The notes under the pieces were generated by a model that searched no databases, had not been told where the DNA came from, and worked only from the letters and a program-made list of their open reading frames with translations. A program made the position numbers and the translations under genes. Below are positions 7,114-13,504 of a stretch of 13,696 bases of DNA, in pieces; positions within the stretch are counted from its first letter, which is position 1; each line of letters begins with the position of its first letter. The stretch is taken from positions 1-13,696 of the forward strand of contig CAYXFB010000072.1 in NCBI GenBank assembly GCA_964464145.1. The letters are read 5' to 3'. The stretch comes from UBA5399 sp964464145 (GTDB taxonomy: Bacteria > Bacillota > Clostridia > Christensenellales > Christensenellaceae).

Positions 7114-7926
7114 TCACACGTTCTTTATGAAGCCGTCCGCCAGCAGCGTCATTTTGCCGCTCACCTTCTTGCCCGCCTCTATCACCTCTTCGCAGGTGAG
7201 CGCGTGCTTGGCCACTCCCGCCGCAAGGTTGCTTATGCAGGAGATCGCCGCCACCTCCACGCCCGCGTGCGCACAGGCCACCGCCTCGTGCACGGTAGAC
7301 ATTCCCACGGCATCGCCGCCCAGCGTCCTAAGCGCCCGTATCTCGGCGGGTGTTTCGTACGAGGGGCCTATCATATAGGCGTAAACGCCCTGCCTCAGCG
7401 CTATGCCCTCCTTGCCGGCCACCTCCTCGATTATGCCGTTGAGCCGCTTTGCGTACGCGAAGGACATATCCGGAAAACGCACGCCCAGATCGTCCATATT
7501 CGGCCCGGTAAGCGCGTTATGCGTGGAGAAATTTATGTGATCGGTAACGATCATGAGATCACCCGCCGAAAAATCAGTGTTTATACCGCCCGCCGCGTTC
7601 GTTAAAAGCACCGTTTTAACGCCCAGCATTATGAGCGTGCGCAATGGCACCACCGTTTCCGCCGCTGTGTAGCCCTCGTAGCAGTGGAACCTGCCGGACA
7701 AAAGCGCCACGTTCTTGCCAAATCTTTGCCCAAATATTAGCTTGCCCGCGTGGCCGGGCGCGGTGGATACCGGAAAACCGGGTATCTCCGCGTAATCAAA
7801 AACAACGCTCTGCTCCACGCAGTTCGCATAGTCACTAAGCCCAGAACCCAGCACCACCGCTATCTCCGGTCTGAAGTTCGTCTTGTTCTCTATATAGCTC
7901 TTTGCAGTATTTATTCTGTTTATCAT
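7114..7926 (-). CDS. punA: Purine-nucleoside phosphorylase (trimeric, PNP family)
   Basis: This 270-residue cytoplasmic enzyme splits guanosine, inosine and their deoxy forms with phosphate, giving the free base and (deoxy)ribose 1-phosphate for purine salvage. It is the trimeric PunA type rather than the hexameric DeoD type. Motifs in order: VVLGSGLSDY (24-33, phosphate site), SGRFHCYEGY (77-86, with Arg79 and His81), LLTNAAGGIN (107-116), GPSYETPAEIR (187-197, with the purine-binding Glu191), GMSTVHE (208-214) and ISNLAAG (231-237, with Asn233 contacting the base). The ATG at 7924-7926 has AAGG 6 bases upstream, and the gene starts 16 bases after spo0A. It is probably read from the spo0A transcript. 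No terminator is evident between it and the next promoter. Confidence 0.95.
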   Translation of the reverse strand: MINRINTAKSYIENKTNFRPEIAVVLGSGLSDYANCVEQSVVFDYAEIPGFPVSTAPGHAGKLIFGQRFGKNVALLSGRFHCYEGYTAAETVVPLRTLIMLGVKTVLLTNAAGGINTDFSAGDLMIVTDHINFSTHNALTGPNMDDLGVRFPDMSFAYAKRLNGIIEEVAGKEGIALRQGVYAYMIGPSYETPAEIRALRTLGGDAVGMSTVHEAVACAHAGVEVAAISCISNLAAGVAKHALTCEEVIEAGKKVSGKMTLLADGFIKNV

Positions 7927-7942
7927 AATATACCTTCCCTAT

Positions 7943-8743
7943 TCAGTATAGATCCATTCTATTTTGAACGGTGTCTCCGCCGCTCATTTCCACGCTCATT
8001 TCGGTGAGCACCTTGTCCGCTATAGTCATTATAAACTCGCGGTTGGTGGGCTTGCCCTTCTCGGAATCCAGCGTATAAGAAAAGCATTCGTTATACACCT
8101 CCACGCTGGCGCGCGGCACGCCCGCCTCTATAGCGTGGCGAATGGCGCGTTCCACCAGATGCGGCTCCGTCTTGCTTCCGGCGGCAAGGCGGTCGTATAT
8201 ATCGCTCTTCATTTCTATGTCAGATTTCGCGTAGCAGGCTATCATAATGCCCTCACGCATATAACTATAACCCTTATTGCTGGGCGATACACCAAGTTCT
8301 TTGAGCAGCGAAGATATGCGCACCCTGAGCCGTGGGTCGCCCTCCACGGGAAATTCCCATGGATAGGCGATCTTTCGCCAGTGCATCTCCGCCGCCTCGC
8401 GCACCCTGCGCGCAAACGATTTTTCGTTGAAGGGTTTCACAAAAACATAGTCTGCCTTCAGGTTTATTGCGCGCACATAATAGCTGGGCTTGTTCATGAA
8501 CGTCATAACGATTTTTATTATATCGTCGTCGATTATTTTTTCCAGTATTTCAAAGCCGTCATACCCTGCCAGCACGGTATCTACAAATACGACGTCCGGC
8601 TTAAAATTTTCGTACAGCTTCATGGCCTCCATGCCGTCCGTACACGTCCTGAGTTCGTCCGTCATATCCTGCAGCAAATTCGCCAAAATATTCGCAAAAG
8701 CGCTGTTTACTTCCGCTATGAGCATCCTCTTGAATATTGCCAA
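7943..8743 (-). CDS. spo0A: Stage 0 sporulation protein A, with an altered acidic pocket
   Basis: Spo0A is the master response regulator of sporulation entry. The 266-residue length equals B. subtilis Spo0A. The receiver domain (1-125) keeps the phospho-acceptor Asp55 (VVFVDTVLAGYDG), Thr81 and Lys103 (VKPF). The Spo0A DNA-binding domain (about 150-266) is well conserved: ISSLLKELGVSPSNKGYSYMREGI, the recognition helix VERAIRHAIE, and GKPTNREFIMTIADKV. The usual acidic pair (ADDN) reads AEVN (10-13), so one Mg2+-binding Asp is Glu and the other is Val. The start is a TTG at 8741-8743, chosen for the AAGGGAG 9 bases upstream and because MAIFKRMLIAE lines up with the family N-terminus; an open frame continues to 8839 without support. 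It follows recN by 123 bases. I see no clear sigma-H or sigma-A promoter in that gap. Confidence 0.93.
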   Translation of the reverse strand: MAIFKRMLIAEVNSAFANILANLLQDMTDELRTCTDGMEAMKLYENFKPDVVFVDTVLAGYDGFEILEKIIDDDIIKIVMTFMNKPSYYVRAINLKADYVFVKPFNEKSFARRVREAAEMHWRKIAYPWEFPVEGDPRLRVRISSLLKELGVSPSNKGYSYMREGIMIACYAKSDIEMKSDIYDRLAAGSKTEPHLVERAIRHAIEAGVPRASVEVYNECFSYTLDSEKGKPTNREFIMTIADKVLTEMSVEMSGGDTVQNRMDLY

Positions 8744-8866
8744 ACCGCATTGCTCCCTTATACTATTCCAATACGAAAAAACATGGGGTATCTTCTCTCG
8801 CAAGCCCGAGCTCCGTTTATAGCGCCAAAAACGAACCACAGCCTCGCACCGCTCCGCAGAGGGCTC

Positions 8867-10600
8867 TCAACGTTTCTTTCGGCTGCCTGTCTTTGCCAGC
8901 CCGTCCTTCACCGCCCTCGCGTTACTGAGCAGCTCCTGCGCGTGGTTCATTGCGTTTTCCGTGTCTATGCCGCCGCTGAGACGAGCTATTTCCTGCTTTA
9001 TTCCGCCCTCATCCAGCCTGTCTATGCTGGTGAGCGTGGTGCCGTCCCTGCTTTGCTTGCTTATCAAAAACCCACGATCCGCCATGGCGGCTATCTGCGC
9101 CAGATGCGTCACACATATCACCTGCCTGCTCTGCGCTATGGCGGCCATCTTCTCGGCCACCACATGCGCCATCCTTCCGCTTATACCCGTGTCTATCTCG
9201 TCGAATATCATTGTGGATATACTGTCCCTGCCCGCCGTTATGTTCTTGAAGGCCAGCATTATGCGTGAGATCTCACCGCCCGAGGCCGTCTTGGCCAGCG
9301 GCTTTAGCGGCTCGCCAGCGTTGGTGGAGATATAAAACTCCGCAAAATCCAGCCCCTCCGCCGTATACACCGCCTGCTCCGGCGCGGCCAGCTCCGCAAA
9401 TCTGGTCTCGAAGGCCGCGCCCGGCATGCCAAGGTCGGCCAGCTCTGCCAAGGCCAGCTCTGCCAGCACATCCGCCGCCTTGCGCCGCTTCGCGGAAAGC
9501 TTGGAAAATATTTTGTACGCGGCCGCCCGCTGGTCTGCCAGCTTGGCCTCCAGACCCTCGTATATCTCGCCCGCACGGCACAGGCGCGACAGCCTCTCCT
9601 GCGCCTGCTCCGCTATGGATATAAGCTCTTCCTCGTCCGTGGCGCCGTATTTGCGCTTTAGCGTGTTTATAAACTCTATTCGCTCCTCCACCTCGTTTTG
9701 GCGCTGCTCGTCAAACACCACCGCGCCCATTTCCCGGCCTATATCGTGCGCCGCTTCCTCCAGCAGATAATAGCCTTCCTCCATGCGCGCCGACAGAACC
9801 GCAAAATTTTCGCCGTACCTCGCAAGCTGAGCAACGCCGTCCGCACAGCTTTTCAGCCCGGCCAATATGCTTTGCCCGGCCTCGTCGCCCTCGTAGAGCG
9901 CGGCATAGCTTCTCCCCAGTTGCTCCGCTATAGTCTGCGCGCCCGCCAGCACCTCCCGCTCGGAGCCCAGCTCCTCAAGCTCGCCCGCTTTGAGTTCGGC
10001 GTCCGCAAGCTCCTTCGTTTGAAACTCTAGCAGCTCTATGCTTGCGGCTCTTTCGGCCGCGTCTCCGCCCAGCTCCGCCATTTCGGCCTGCGTACGCTTT
10101 ATTTCCGATACCGCCCGCGCCGCGTCCTCTTTGAGCGCGGCGACCTCCGCGCCGCCAAAGCTGTCTATTATAGCCAAATGATTTTCGGGATACAAAAGGC
10201 TCTGATGCTCGTGCTGACCCACCAGATCCACAATGCTGTCCATAAAGCCCTTGAGCGTGGAAAGATTCACCATACCGCCGTTTATGCGGCAGGTGTTTTT
10301 TCCCGAGGATGAGATCTTTCTCGAAACCAAAAGCTCCTCATCCACCTCTATACCGTAGCGCTCAAATACCGGGCGCAGCACTTCAATATCCACATAGAAA
10401 AGCGCCTCCACAGACGCGCTCTCCTCACCGCGCCGTATCATCTCACGGTCGGCACGTTCTCCCAGCGCCAGATTCATGGAGTCTATAATAATAGACTTAC
10501 CGGCTCCCGTTTCGCCGGTCAAAATATTCAGCCCCTCGGCAAACTCTATGCTGAGCCTGTCTATGAGAGCTATATTTTCAACAACAAGGCTGTGTAGCAT
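8867..10600 (-). CDS. recN: DNA repair protein RecN
   Basis: RecN (577 residues; B. subtilis 576) is an SMC-like ATPase recruited early to double-strand breaks. The N-terminal ATPase half has MLHSLVVENIALIDRLSIEFAEGLNILTGETGAGKS, with the Walker A motif at 29-36. A long coiled-coil region (about 155-400) is rich in Ala, Glu and Leu. The C-terminal half has the ABC signature TASGGEISRIMLAF (438-451), Walker B TMIFDEIDTGISG (463-475) and the His switch CVTHLAQIAA (496-505). The ATG at 10598-10600 (GGGAG, 6 bases upstream) is preferred over an overlapping TTG at 10603. It begins 15 bases after argR, the usual argR-recN order in Bacillota. The middle of the gene (about 9260-9620) is very GC-rich and Ala-rich. 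Confidence 0.96.
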   Translation of the reverse strand: MLHSLVVENIALIDRLSIEFAEGLNILTGETGAGKSIIIDSMNLALGERADREMIRRGEESASVEALFYVDIEVLRPVFERYGIEVDEELLVSRKISSSGKNTCRINGGMVNLSTLKGFMDSIVDLVGQHEHQSLLYPENHLAIIDSFGGAEVAALKEDAARAVSEIKRTQAEMAELGGDAAERAASIELLEFQTKELADAELKAGELEELGSEREVLAGAQTIAEQLGRSYAALYEGDEAGQSILAGLKSCADGVAQLARYGENFAVLSARMEEGYYLLEEAAHDIGREMGAVVFDEQRQNEVEERIEFINTLKRKYGATDEEELISIAEQAQERLSRLCRAGEIYEGLEAKLADQRAAAYKIFSKLSAKRRKAADVLAELALAELADLGMPGAAFETRFAELAAPEQAVYTAEGLDFAEFYISTNAGEPLKPLAKTASGGEISRIMLAFKNITAGRDSISTMIFDEIDTGISGRMAHVVAEKMAAIAQSRQVICVTHLAQIAAMADRGFLISKQSRDGTTLTSIDRLDEGGIKQEIARLSGGIDTENAMNHAQELLSNARAVKDGLAKTGSRKKR

Positions 10601-10615
10601 CAAACACTCCCGGCG

Positions 10616-11068
10616 CTATTTATTCAGCAGTTTAAGAAACTTCCCGGCTATCTCCCCGGAGGCGGCCACAGAGGCGGTGGTGATGAAAATTGTGTTGTCA
10701 CCCGCCAGCGTACCCAGCACGCCGTCCCAATTCAGTCCGTCTATTACCTCCGCGGCGGCGTTCGCGCTGCCCGTCAGCGTTTTTACCACCACTGTGTTCA
10801 TGGCAAATTCCACCGAAATAACGGTATCTCGGAATATGCGCAGTAGGACGTCAAAATCCTTCGTGTCCTGCTTTTTATTGGCCGAATACTTGTATACCCC
10901 GGAGGGTGACTGTATCTTTACCAGCTTGAGCTCCTTTATGTCCCTCGAAATTGTTGCCTGCGTTACGCGGAACCCCAGATCCACCAACGCATCCACCAAT
11001 TCCTCCTGCGTTTCAATATCCTTTTGAGATATTATTTCCAAAATTTTGTTTTGCCTTTTGCTTTTCAT
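10616..11068 (-). CDS. argR: Arginine repressor ArgR/AhrC
   Basis: This 150-residue hexameric regulator represses arginine biosynthesis and activates catabolism when arginine is bound. The N-terminal winged helix (1-65) has the typical KILEIISQKDIETQEELVDAL and the recognition helix TQATISRDIKELKLVK (36-51). The C-terminal domain (about 80-150) mediates oligomerisation and arginine binding; its motif reads GTLAGDNTIFI (119-129), where many relatives have GDD, so the second Asp is Asn. The ATG at 11066-11068 has GGGG 5 bases upstream. It lies 89 bases after nadK and 15 bases before recN. A candidate ARG box (11117-11134) lies just upstream, suggesting autoregulation. Confidence 0.95.
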   Translation of the reverse strand: MKSKRQNKILEIISQKDIETQEELVDALVDLGFRVTQATISRDIKELKLVKIQSPSGVYKYSANKKQDTKDFDVLLRIFRDTVISVEFAMNTVVVKTLTGSANAAAEVIDGLNWDGVLGTLAGDNTIFITTASVAASGEIAGKFLKLLNK

Positions 11069-11116
11069 CTTTTCCCCACCTTTTTATTGCACACAGGGAG
11101 CTTATGCCCATGTGCT

Positions 11117-11134
11117 CATTATATTTATTTTATG
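11117..11134 (-). promoter_or_regulatory. Candidate ARG box overlapping a -10 element upstream of argR
   Basis: The 18-base AT-rich imperfect palindrome CATAAAATAAATATAATG resembles the known Bacillus ARG box (an 18-base, CATGAATAAAAATTCAAG-like site). A perfect TATAAT (11118-11123) is inside it. No good -35 is present at 17 or 18 bases upstream, so the promoter is uncertain. The overlap would let ArgR block its own transcription. Confidence 0.3.
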
Positions 11135-11157
11135 TACTGCCCCATGAAGCTCTGATA

Positions 11158-11994
11158 CTAATTCCTGTCCGTCCACTGCGCCAGCTTCGCCTTTAGCTGC
11201 GGAAAAAAAGCGTCCTCATTTATACGTATGAACTTTGCGCTCGTATCCGTCACCTTTATTTCCACGGTATCGCCGTGCGCCAGATCTATGCCGTGGCGGC
11301 CGTCCACAGAGAGCATCATACCGTTTTCGCGGGAGGCCACCCGAACGCGCACCTCGTCATCCGGCCGCGCCACAATGCTTCTTGCGTACAGCGAATGCGG
11401 GCAAATTGGCGTTATCACTATGCACTCCATATTTGGCGCCACTATGGGCCCGCCAGCTGAGAGCGAATAGGCCGTGGAGCCCGTTGGCGTGGCCACTATA
11501 AGCCCGTCGCCATTGTAGTTTTCGGCCAGCTTACCGTTTACAAAAAGATCCATGCGCGCAACCTTTGTGTAGTCCTTGCGAACCACGGCAAAATCGTTCA
11601 GCGCGTACATAAGCATTTTGTGCGATGGAACAAAGGCCTCCAGCATCATGCGCCTATCTATGAAAAATTCGCCCCGCTCCACATGGCCAATAAAATCAGC
11701 AACCTCATTAAGGCTTATCTCGCTCATAAATCCCATTCTGCCAAGATTCACGCCCGCCAAAAATATTCCATATTTTACATATTTGTGCGCCGCACGAAGT
11801 ATTGTACCGTCACCGCCCACAATAAACAGCACATCGCAAAGACTTGCGTCCTTGAAATTCTTCATCCCCATTATCTTGGCCAGTTCATCGTCATAATATA
11901 CGTCCAAACCCGCTTTGGTCAGCGCGTCTATGACTGCCTGAGTAGCCTCAAGTCCGGGATCCTTTTCAGGATTAGTAGATATTCCGAATTTCAA
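11158..11994 (-). CDS. nadK: NAD kinase
   Basis: NadK (278 residues) phosphorylates NAD to NADP in the cytoplasm and is the only route to NADP in most bacteria. The family motifs are intact: IVGGDGTILRAAH (58-70) with the GGDGT catalytic loop, LNDFAVVRK (132-140), and the NAD-binding GDGLIVATPTGSTAYSLSAGGP (162-183). The start is a TTG at 11992-11994 with GGGGG about 10 bases upstream; the protein MKFGISTNPEKD begins as the family does. It is the first gene after the promoter at 12032-12061. In many Clostridia nadK lies between tlyA and argR, as here. Confidence 0.95.
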   Translation of the reverse strand: MKFGISTNPEKDPGLEATQAVIDALTKAGLDVYYDDELAKIMGMKNFKDASLCDVLFIVGGDGTILRAAHKYVKYGIFLAGVNLGRMGFMSEISLNEVADFIGHVERGEFFIDRRMMLEAFVPSHKMLMYALNDFAVVRKDYTKVARMDLFVNGKLAENYNGDGLIVATPTGSTAYSLSAGGPIVAPNMECIVITPICPHSLYARSIVARPDDEVRVRVASRENGMMLSVDGRHGIDLAHGDTVEIKVTDTSAKFIRINEDAFFPQLKAKLAQWTDRN

Positions 11995-12031
11995 AATGCA
12001 CCAACCCCCTTGACAAAATGCCGTTATGCAT

Positions 12032-12061
12032 ATTATACACTAATTTTATCAATCTATTCAA
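12032..12061 (-). promoter_or_regulatory. Sigma-A promoter for nadK-argR-recN
   Basis: On the minus strand TTGAAT (12056-12061) is followed after 18 bases by a perfect TATAAT (12032-12037). It sits between the tlyA stop and nadK, in an AT-rich 81-base gap. It shows that nadK need not depend on the upstream tlyA transcript. Confidence 0.65.
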
Positions 12062-12075
12062 GCTGGAAAAAACAT

Positions 12076-12864
12076 TTATAGTGAAAAATGGGCATTTTCT
12101 ACGATGATTTTTATCAAATCGTCTGAAACAACGCCTTTTTCAGCCGTTTTTTCGTAGTGTGCAAGATATTCTATATTGCCGTTCGGCCCCTTTATGGGCG
12201 AAAATGTGAGCGCCGCCATAGCAAGCCCCATAGCCTCCGCGCTTTCCCTCACATTTTTTATCACATCCATATGGACATCTTTGGACTTTACCACGCCTTT
12301 TTTCCCTACTTTATCTTTTCCCGCTTCAAATTGAGGTTTTATAAGCGTTACCACTTCAACATCATCACCTAATCTCAGCAGCGCGGGAAATATAAGCGAA
12401 AGCGATATGAATGAAACGTCCACACTGGCAAAACCCACGTCCCTGTCTAGGCGCTCAAGGTAGCGGGCGTTCGTGCGCTCCATTACGCACACGCGCTCGT
12501 CGTTTCTGAGCTTCCAGTCAAACTGGCCGTAGCCCACATCCACAGCATATACGTATTCCGCTCCGTTTTTGAGCATGCAGTCTGTAAAGCCGCCGGTGGA
12601 CGCACCAATATCGGCACACACCCTGCCCGTTAGCGATATGCCGAATTCGGCCATGGCCTTCTCCAGCTTGAGGCCGCCGCGGCTCACATAGGGGCAAGCG
12701 TCGCCCTTCAGCTCCAGCGTCACGCCTTCCTCAAACATTTCGGAGGGCTGCCGCACCGGTCTGCCGTCCGCCAGCACGCCGCCCGCAATTATCTGCGCCT
12801 TGGCCTTTTCGCGGCTCTGCGCCAAACCGCGCTCCGCCATAAGCAGGTCCACGCGTTTTTTCAT
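12076..12864 (-). CDS. tlyA: TlyA family rRNA (cytidine-2'-O)-methyltransferase
   Basis: This 262-residue enzyme methylates ribose 2'-OH groups in rRNA; TlyA of Mycobacterium acts on 16S and 23S rRNA and sets capreomycin sensitivity. Some relatives have been called haemolysins, but the sequence here is that of a methyltransferase. Residues 1-55 are an S4 RNA-binding domain (KKRVDLLMAERGLAQSREKAKAQI). VSRGGLKLEKA (60-70) precedes the RrmJ-type SAM domain with DIGASTGGFTDCML (85-98). VDVSFISLSLIFP and LIKPQFEAGKDKVGKKGVV follow, then GPNGNIEYLAHY near the C-terminus. The ATG overlaps the stop of the membrane-protein gene upstream by 4 bases (ATGA), so the pair is translationally coupled. Length and motifs are normal. 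Confidence 0.93.
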   Translation of the reverse strand: MKKRVDLLMAERGLAQSREKAKAQIIAGGVLADGRPVRQPSEMFEEGVTLELKGDACPYVSRGGLKLEKAMAEFGISLTGRVCADIGASTGGFTDCMLKNGAEYVYAVDVGYGQFDWKLRNDERVCVMERTNARYLERLDRDVGFASVDVSFISLSLIFPALLRLGDDVEVVTLIKPQFEAGKDKVGKKGVVKSKDVHMDVIKNVRESAEAMGLAMAALTFSPIKGPNGNIEYLAHYEKTAEKGVVSDDLIKIIVENAHFSL

Positions 12865-13412
12865 TGCTTGCCCACCTTATTTTTTTTGCTCTTGAAATCA
12901 AAGAAATGTACTATACTGCCTATGGAAAGCACTATGTCCTTGCTTTTTTTGAAGGCGACGCTCTTTCCCCAGGCCTTGCCCGCCACGGTCGTTGCCGCAA
13001 TGAGCGCCGAAACGGTTATGGACACCGCTAGGTCTGAAAGGCTGGCGTTAAAGGCAAGCGCCTTGAGCGTTATGGCCGCGCCCGCCGCGCCGCTCACTAT
13101 GCCGCATATATCGCCTATAACGTCGTTGCAAAAGTTCGATACTATGTCGGCGTTTTTGAGCATTTTCAGCGCGTAATGCGCCTTCTTGTTTTTCTTGGCG
13201 GACATGGCCACGAAGGGCTCGTGGCTTGCGCTGGCAAAGGCCACGCCCACGATGTCGAACACTATGCCCACAATTATTATTGCGGCCAGCACCAGCAAGG
13301 CGGACACCAGCGACATATTGGATATGAAATATTCCACGGTAACAGACACGCCCGCGGATATTATAAGCGTTATGAAAAATATCTTTATTGCCCAGTATTT
13401 TATAACCTTCAT
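12861..13412 (-). CDS. Small membrane protein with a DUF21/CNNM-like transmembrane domain
   Basis: A 183-residue membrane protein that I cannot name with certainty. Hydrophobic helices lie near 8-30, 34-60, 92-120 and 124-146. The segment from about 56 to 118, with SAKKNKKAHYALKMLKNADIVSNFCNDVIGDICGIVSGAAGAA, resembles the DUF21 (CNNM/CorB-type) pattern in which a Lys/Ala-rich loop leads into a Gly/Asn-rich helix. No CBS or CorC domain follows, so it is much shorter than true CorB/CNNM Mg2+ transporters. The C-terminus is basic (FKSKKNKVGKQ). The ATG at 13410-13412 has only a weak ribosome site (GGA 8 bases upstream). It overlaps tlyA by 4 bases and lies downstream of a structured RNA and a strong hairpin, so its expression may depend on those elements. 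Any transport role is inference. Confidence 0.6.
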   Translation of the reverse strand: MKVIKYWAIKIFFITLIISAGVSVTVEYFISNMSLVSALLVLAAIIIVGIVFDIVGVAFASASHEPFVAMSAKKNKKAHYALKMLKNADIVSNFCNDVIGDICGIVSGAAGAAITLKALAFNASLSDLAVSITVSALIAATTVAGKAWGKSVAFKKSKDIVLSIGSIVHFFDFKSKKNKVGKQ

Positions 13413-13457
13413 AGCATTTTTCCAATTTTTTACGGCAGCGCCGTCATATATTTATCA

Positions 13458-13494
13458 TGCCCCGCCGAAAAGCGTTCCGGCGGGGCAGTTTTTT
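13458..13494 (+). terminator. GC-rich hairpin with a T tract on the plus strand
   Basis: A 10-bp perfect stem (TGCCCCGCCG/CGGCGGGGCA, 13458-13487) is followed on the plus strand by G and six T residues (13489-13494), the form of an intrinsic terminator for rightward transcription. No rightward gene ends here. On the minus strand the same hairpin (which gains three further pairs around a 4-base loop) follows the structured RNA but has no T tract after it. It may mark the RNA's 3' end, block antisense transcription, or act in the leader of the membrane-protein gene. Confidence 0.5.
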
Positions 13495-13504
13495 CAAAAT
13501 ATGG

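Noticed and set aside
8744..8866. Possible terminator or promoter between recN and spo0A (AGCC/GGCT hairpin, TATAAA, TATAAG)
   Set aside because: The stem has a bulge and a large loop with a T run several bases away, and neither -10-like hexamer has a -35 at a proper distance.
7964..9268. 434-residue plus-strand open frame across spo0A and the end of recN
   Set aside because: Antisense to clear family proteins, no ribosome site or domain seen. A shadow frame.
13253..13259. TGTCGAA, a match to the Spo0A box
   Set aside because: It lies inside the coding region of the membrane protein, far from a promoter. One 7-base match in 13.7 kb is expected by chance.
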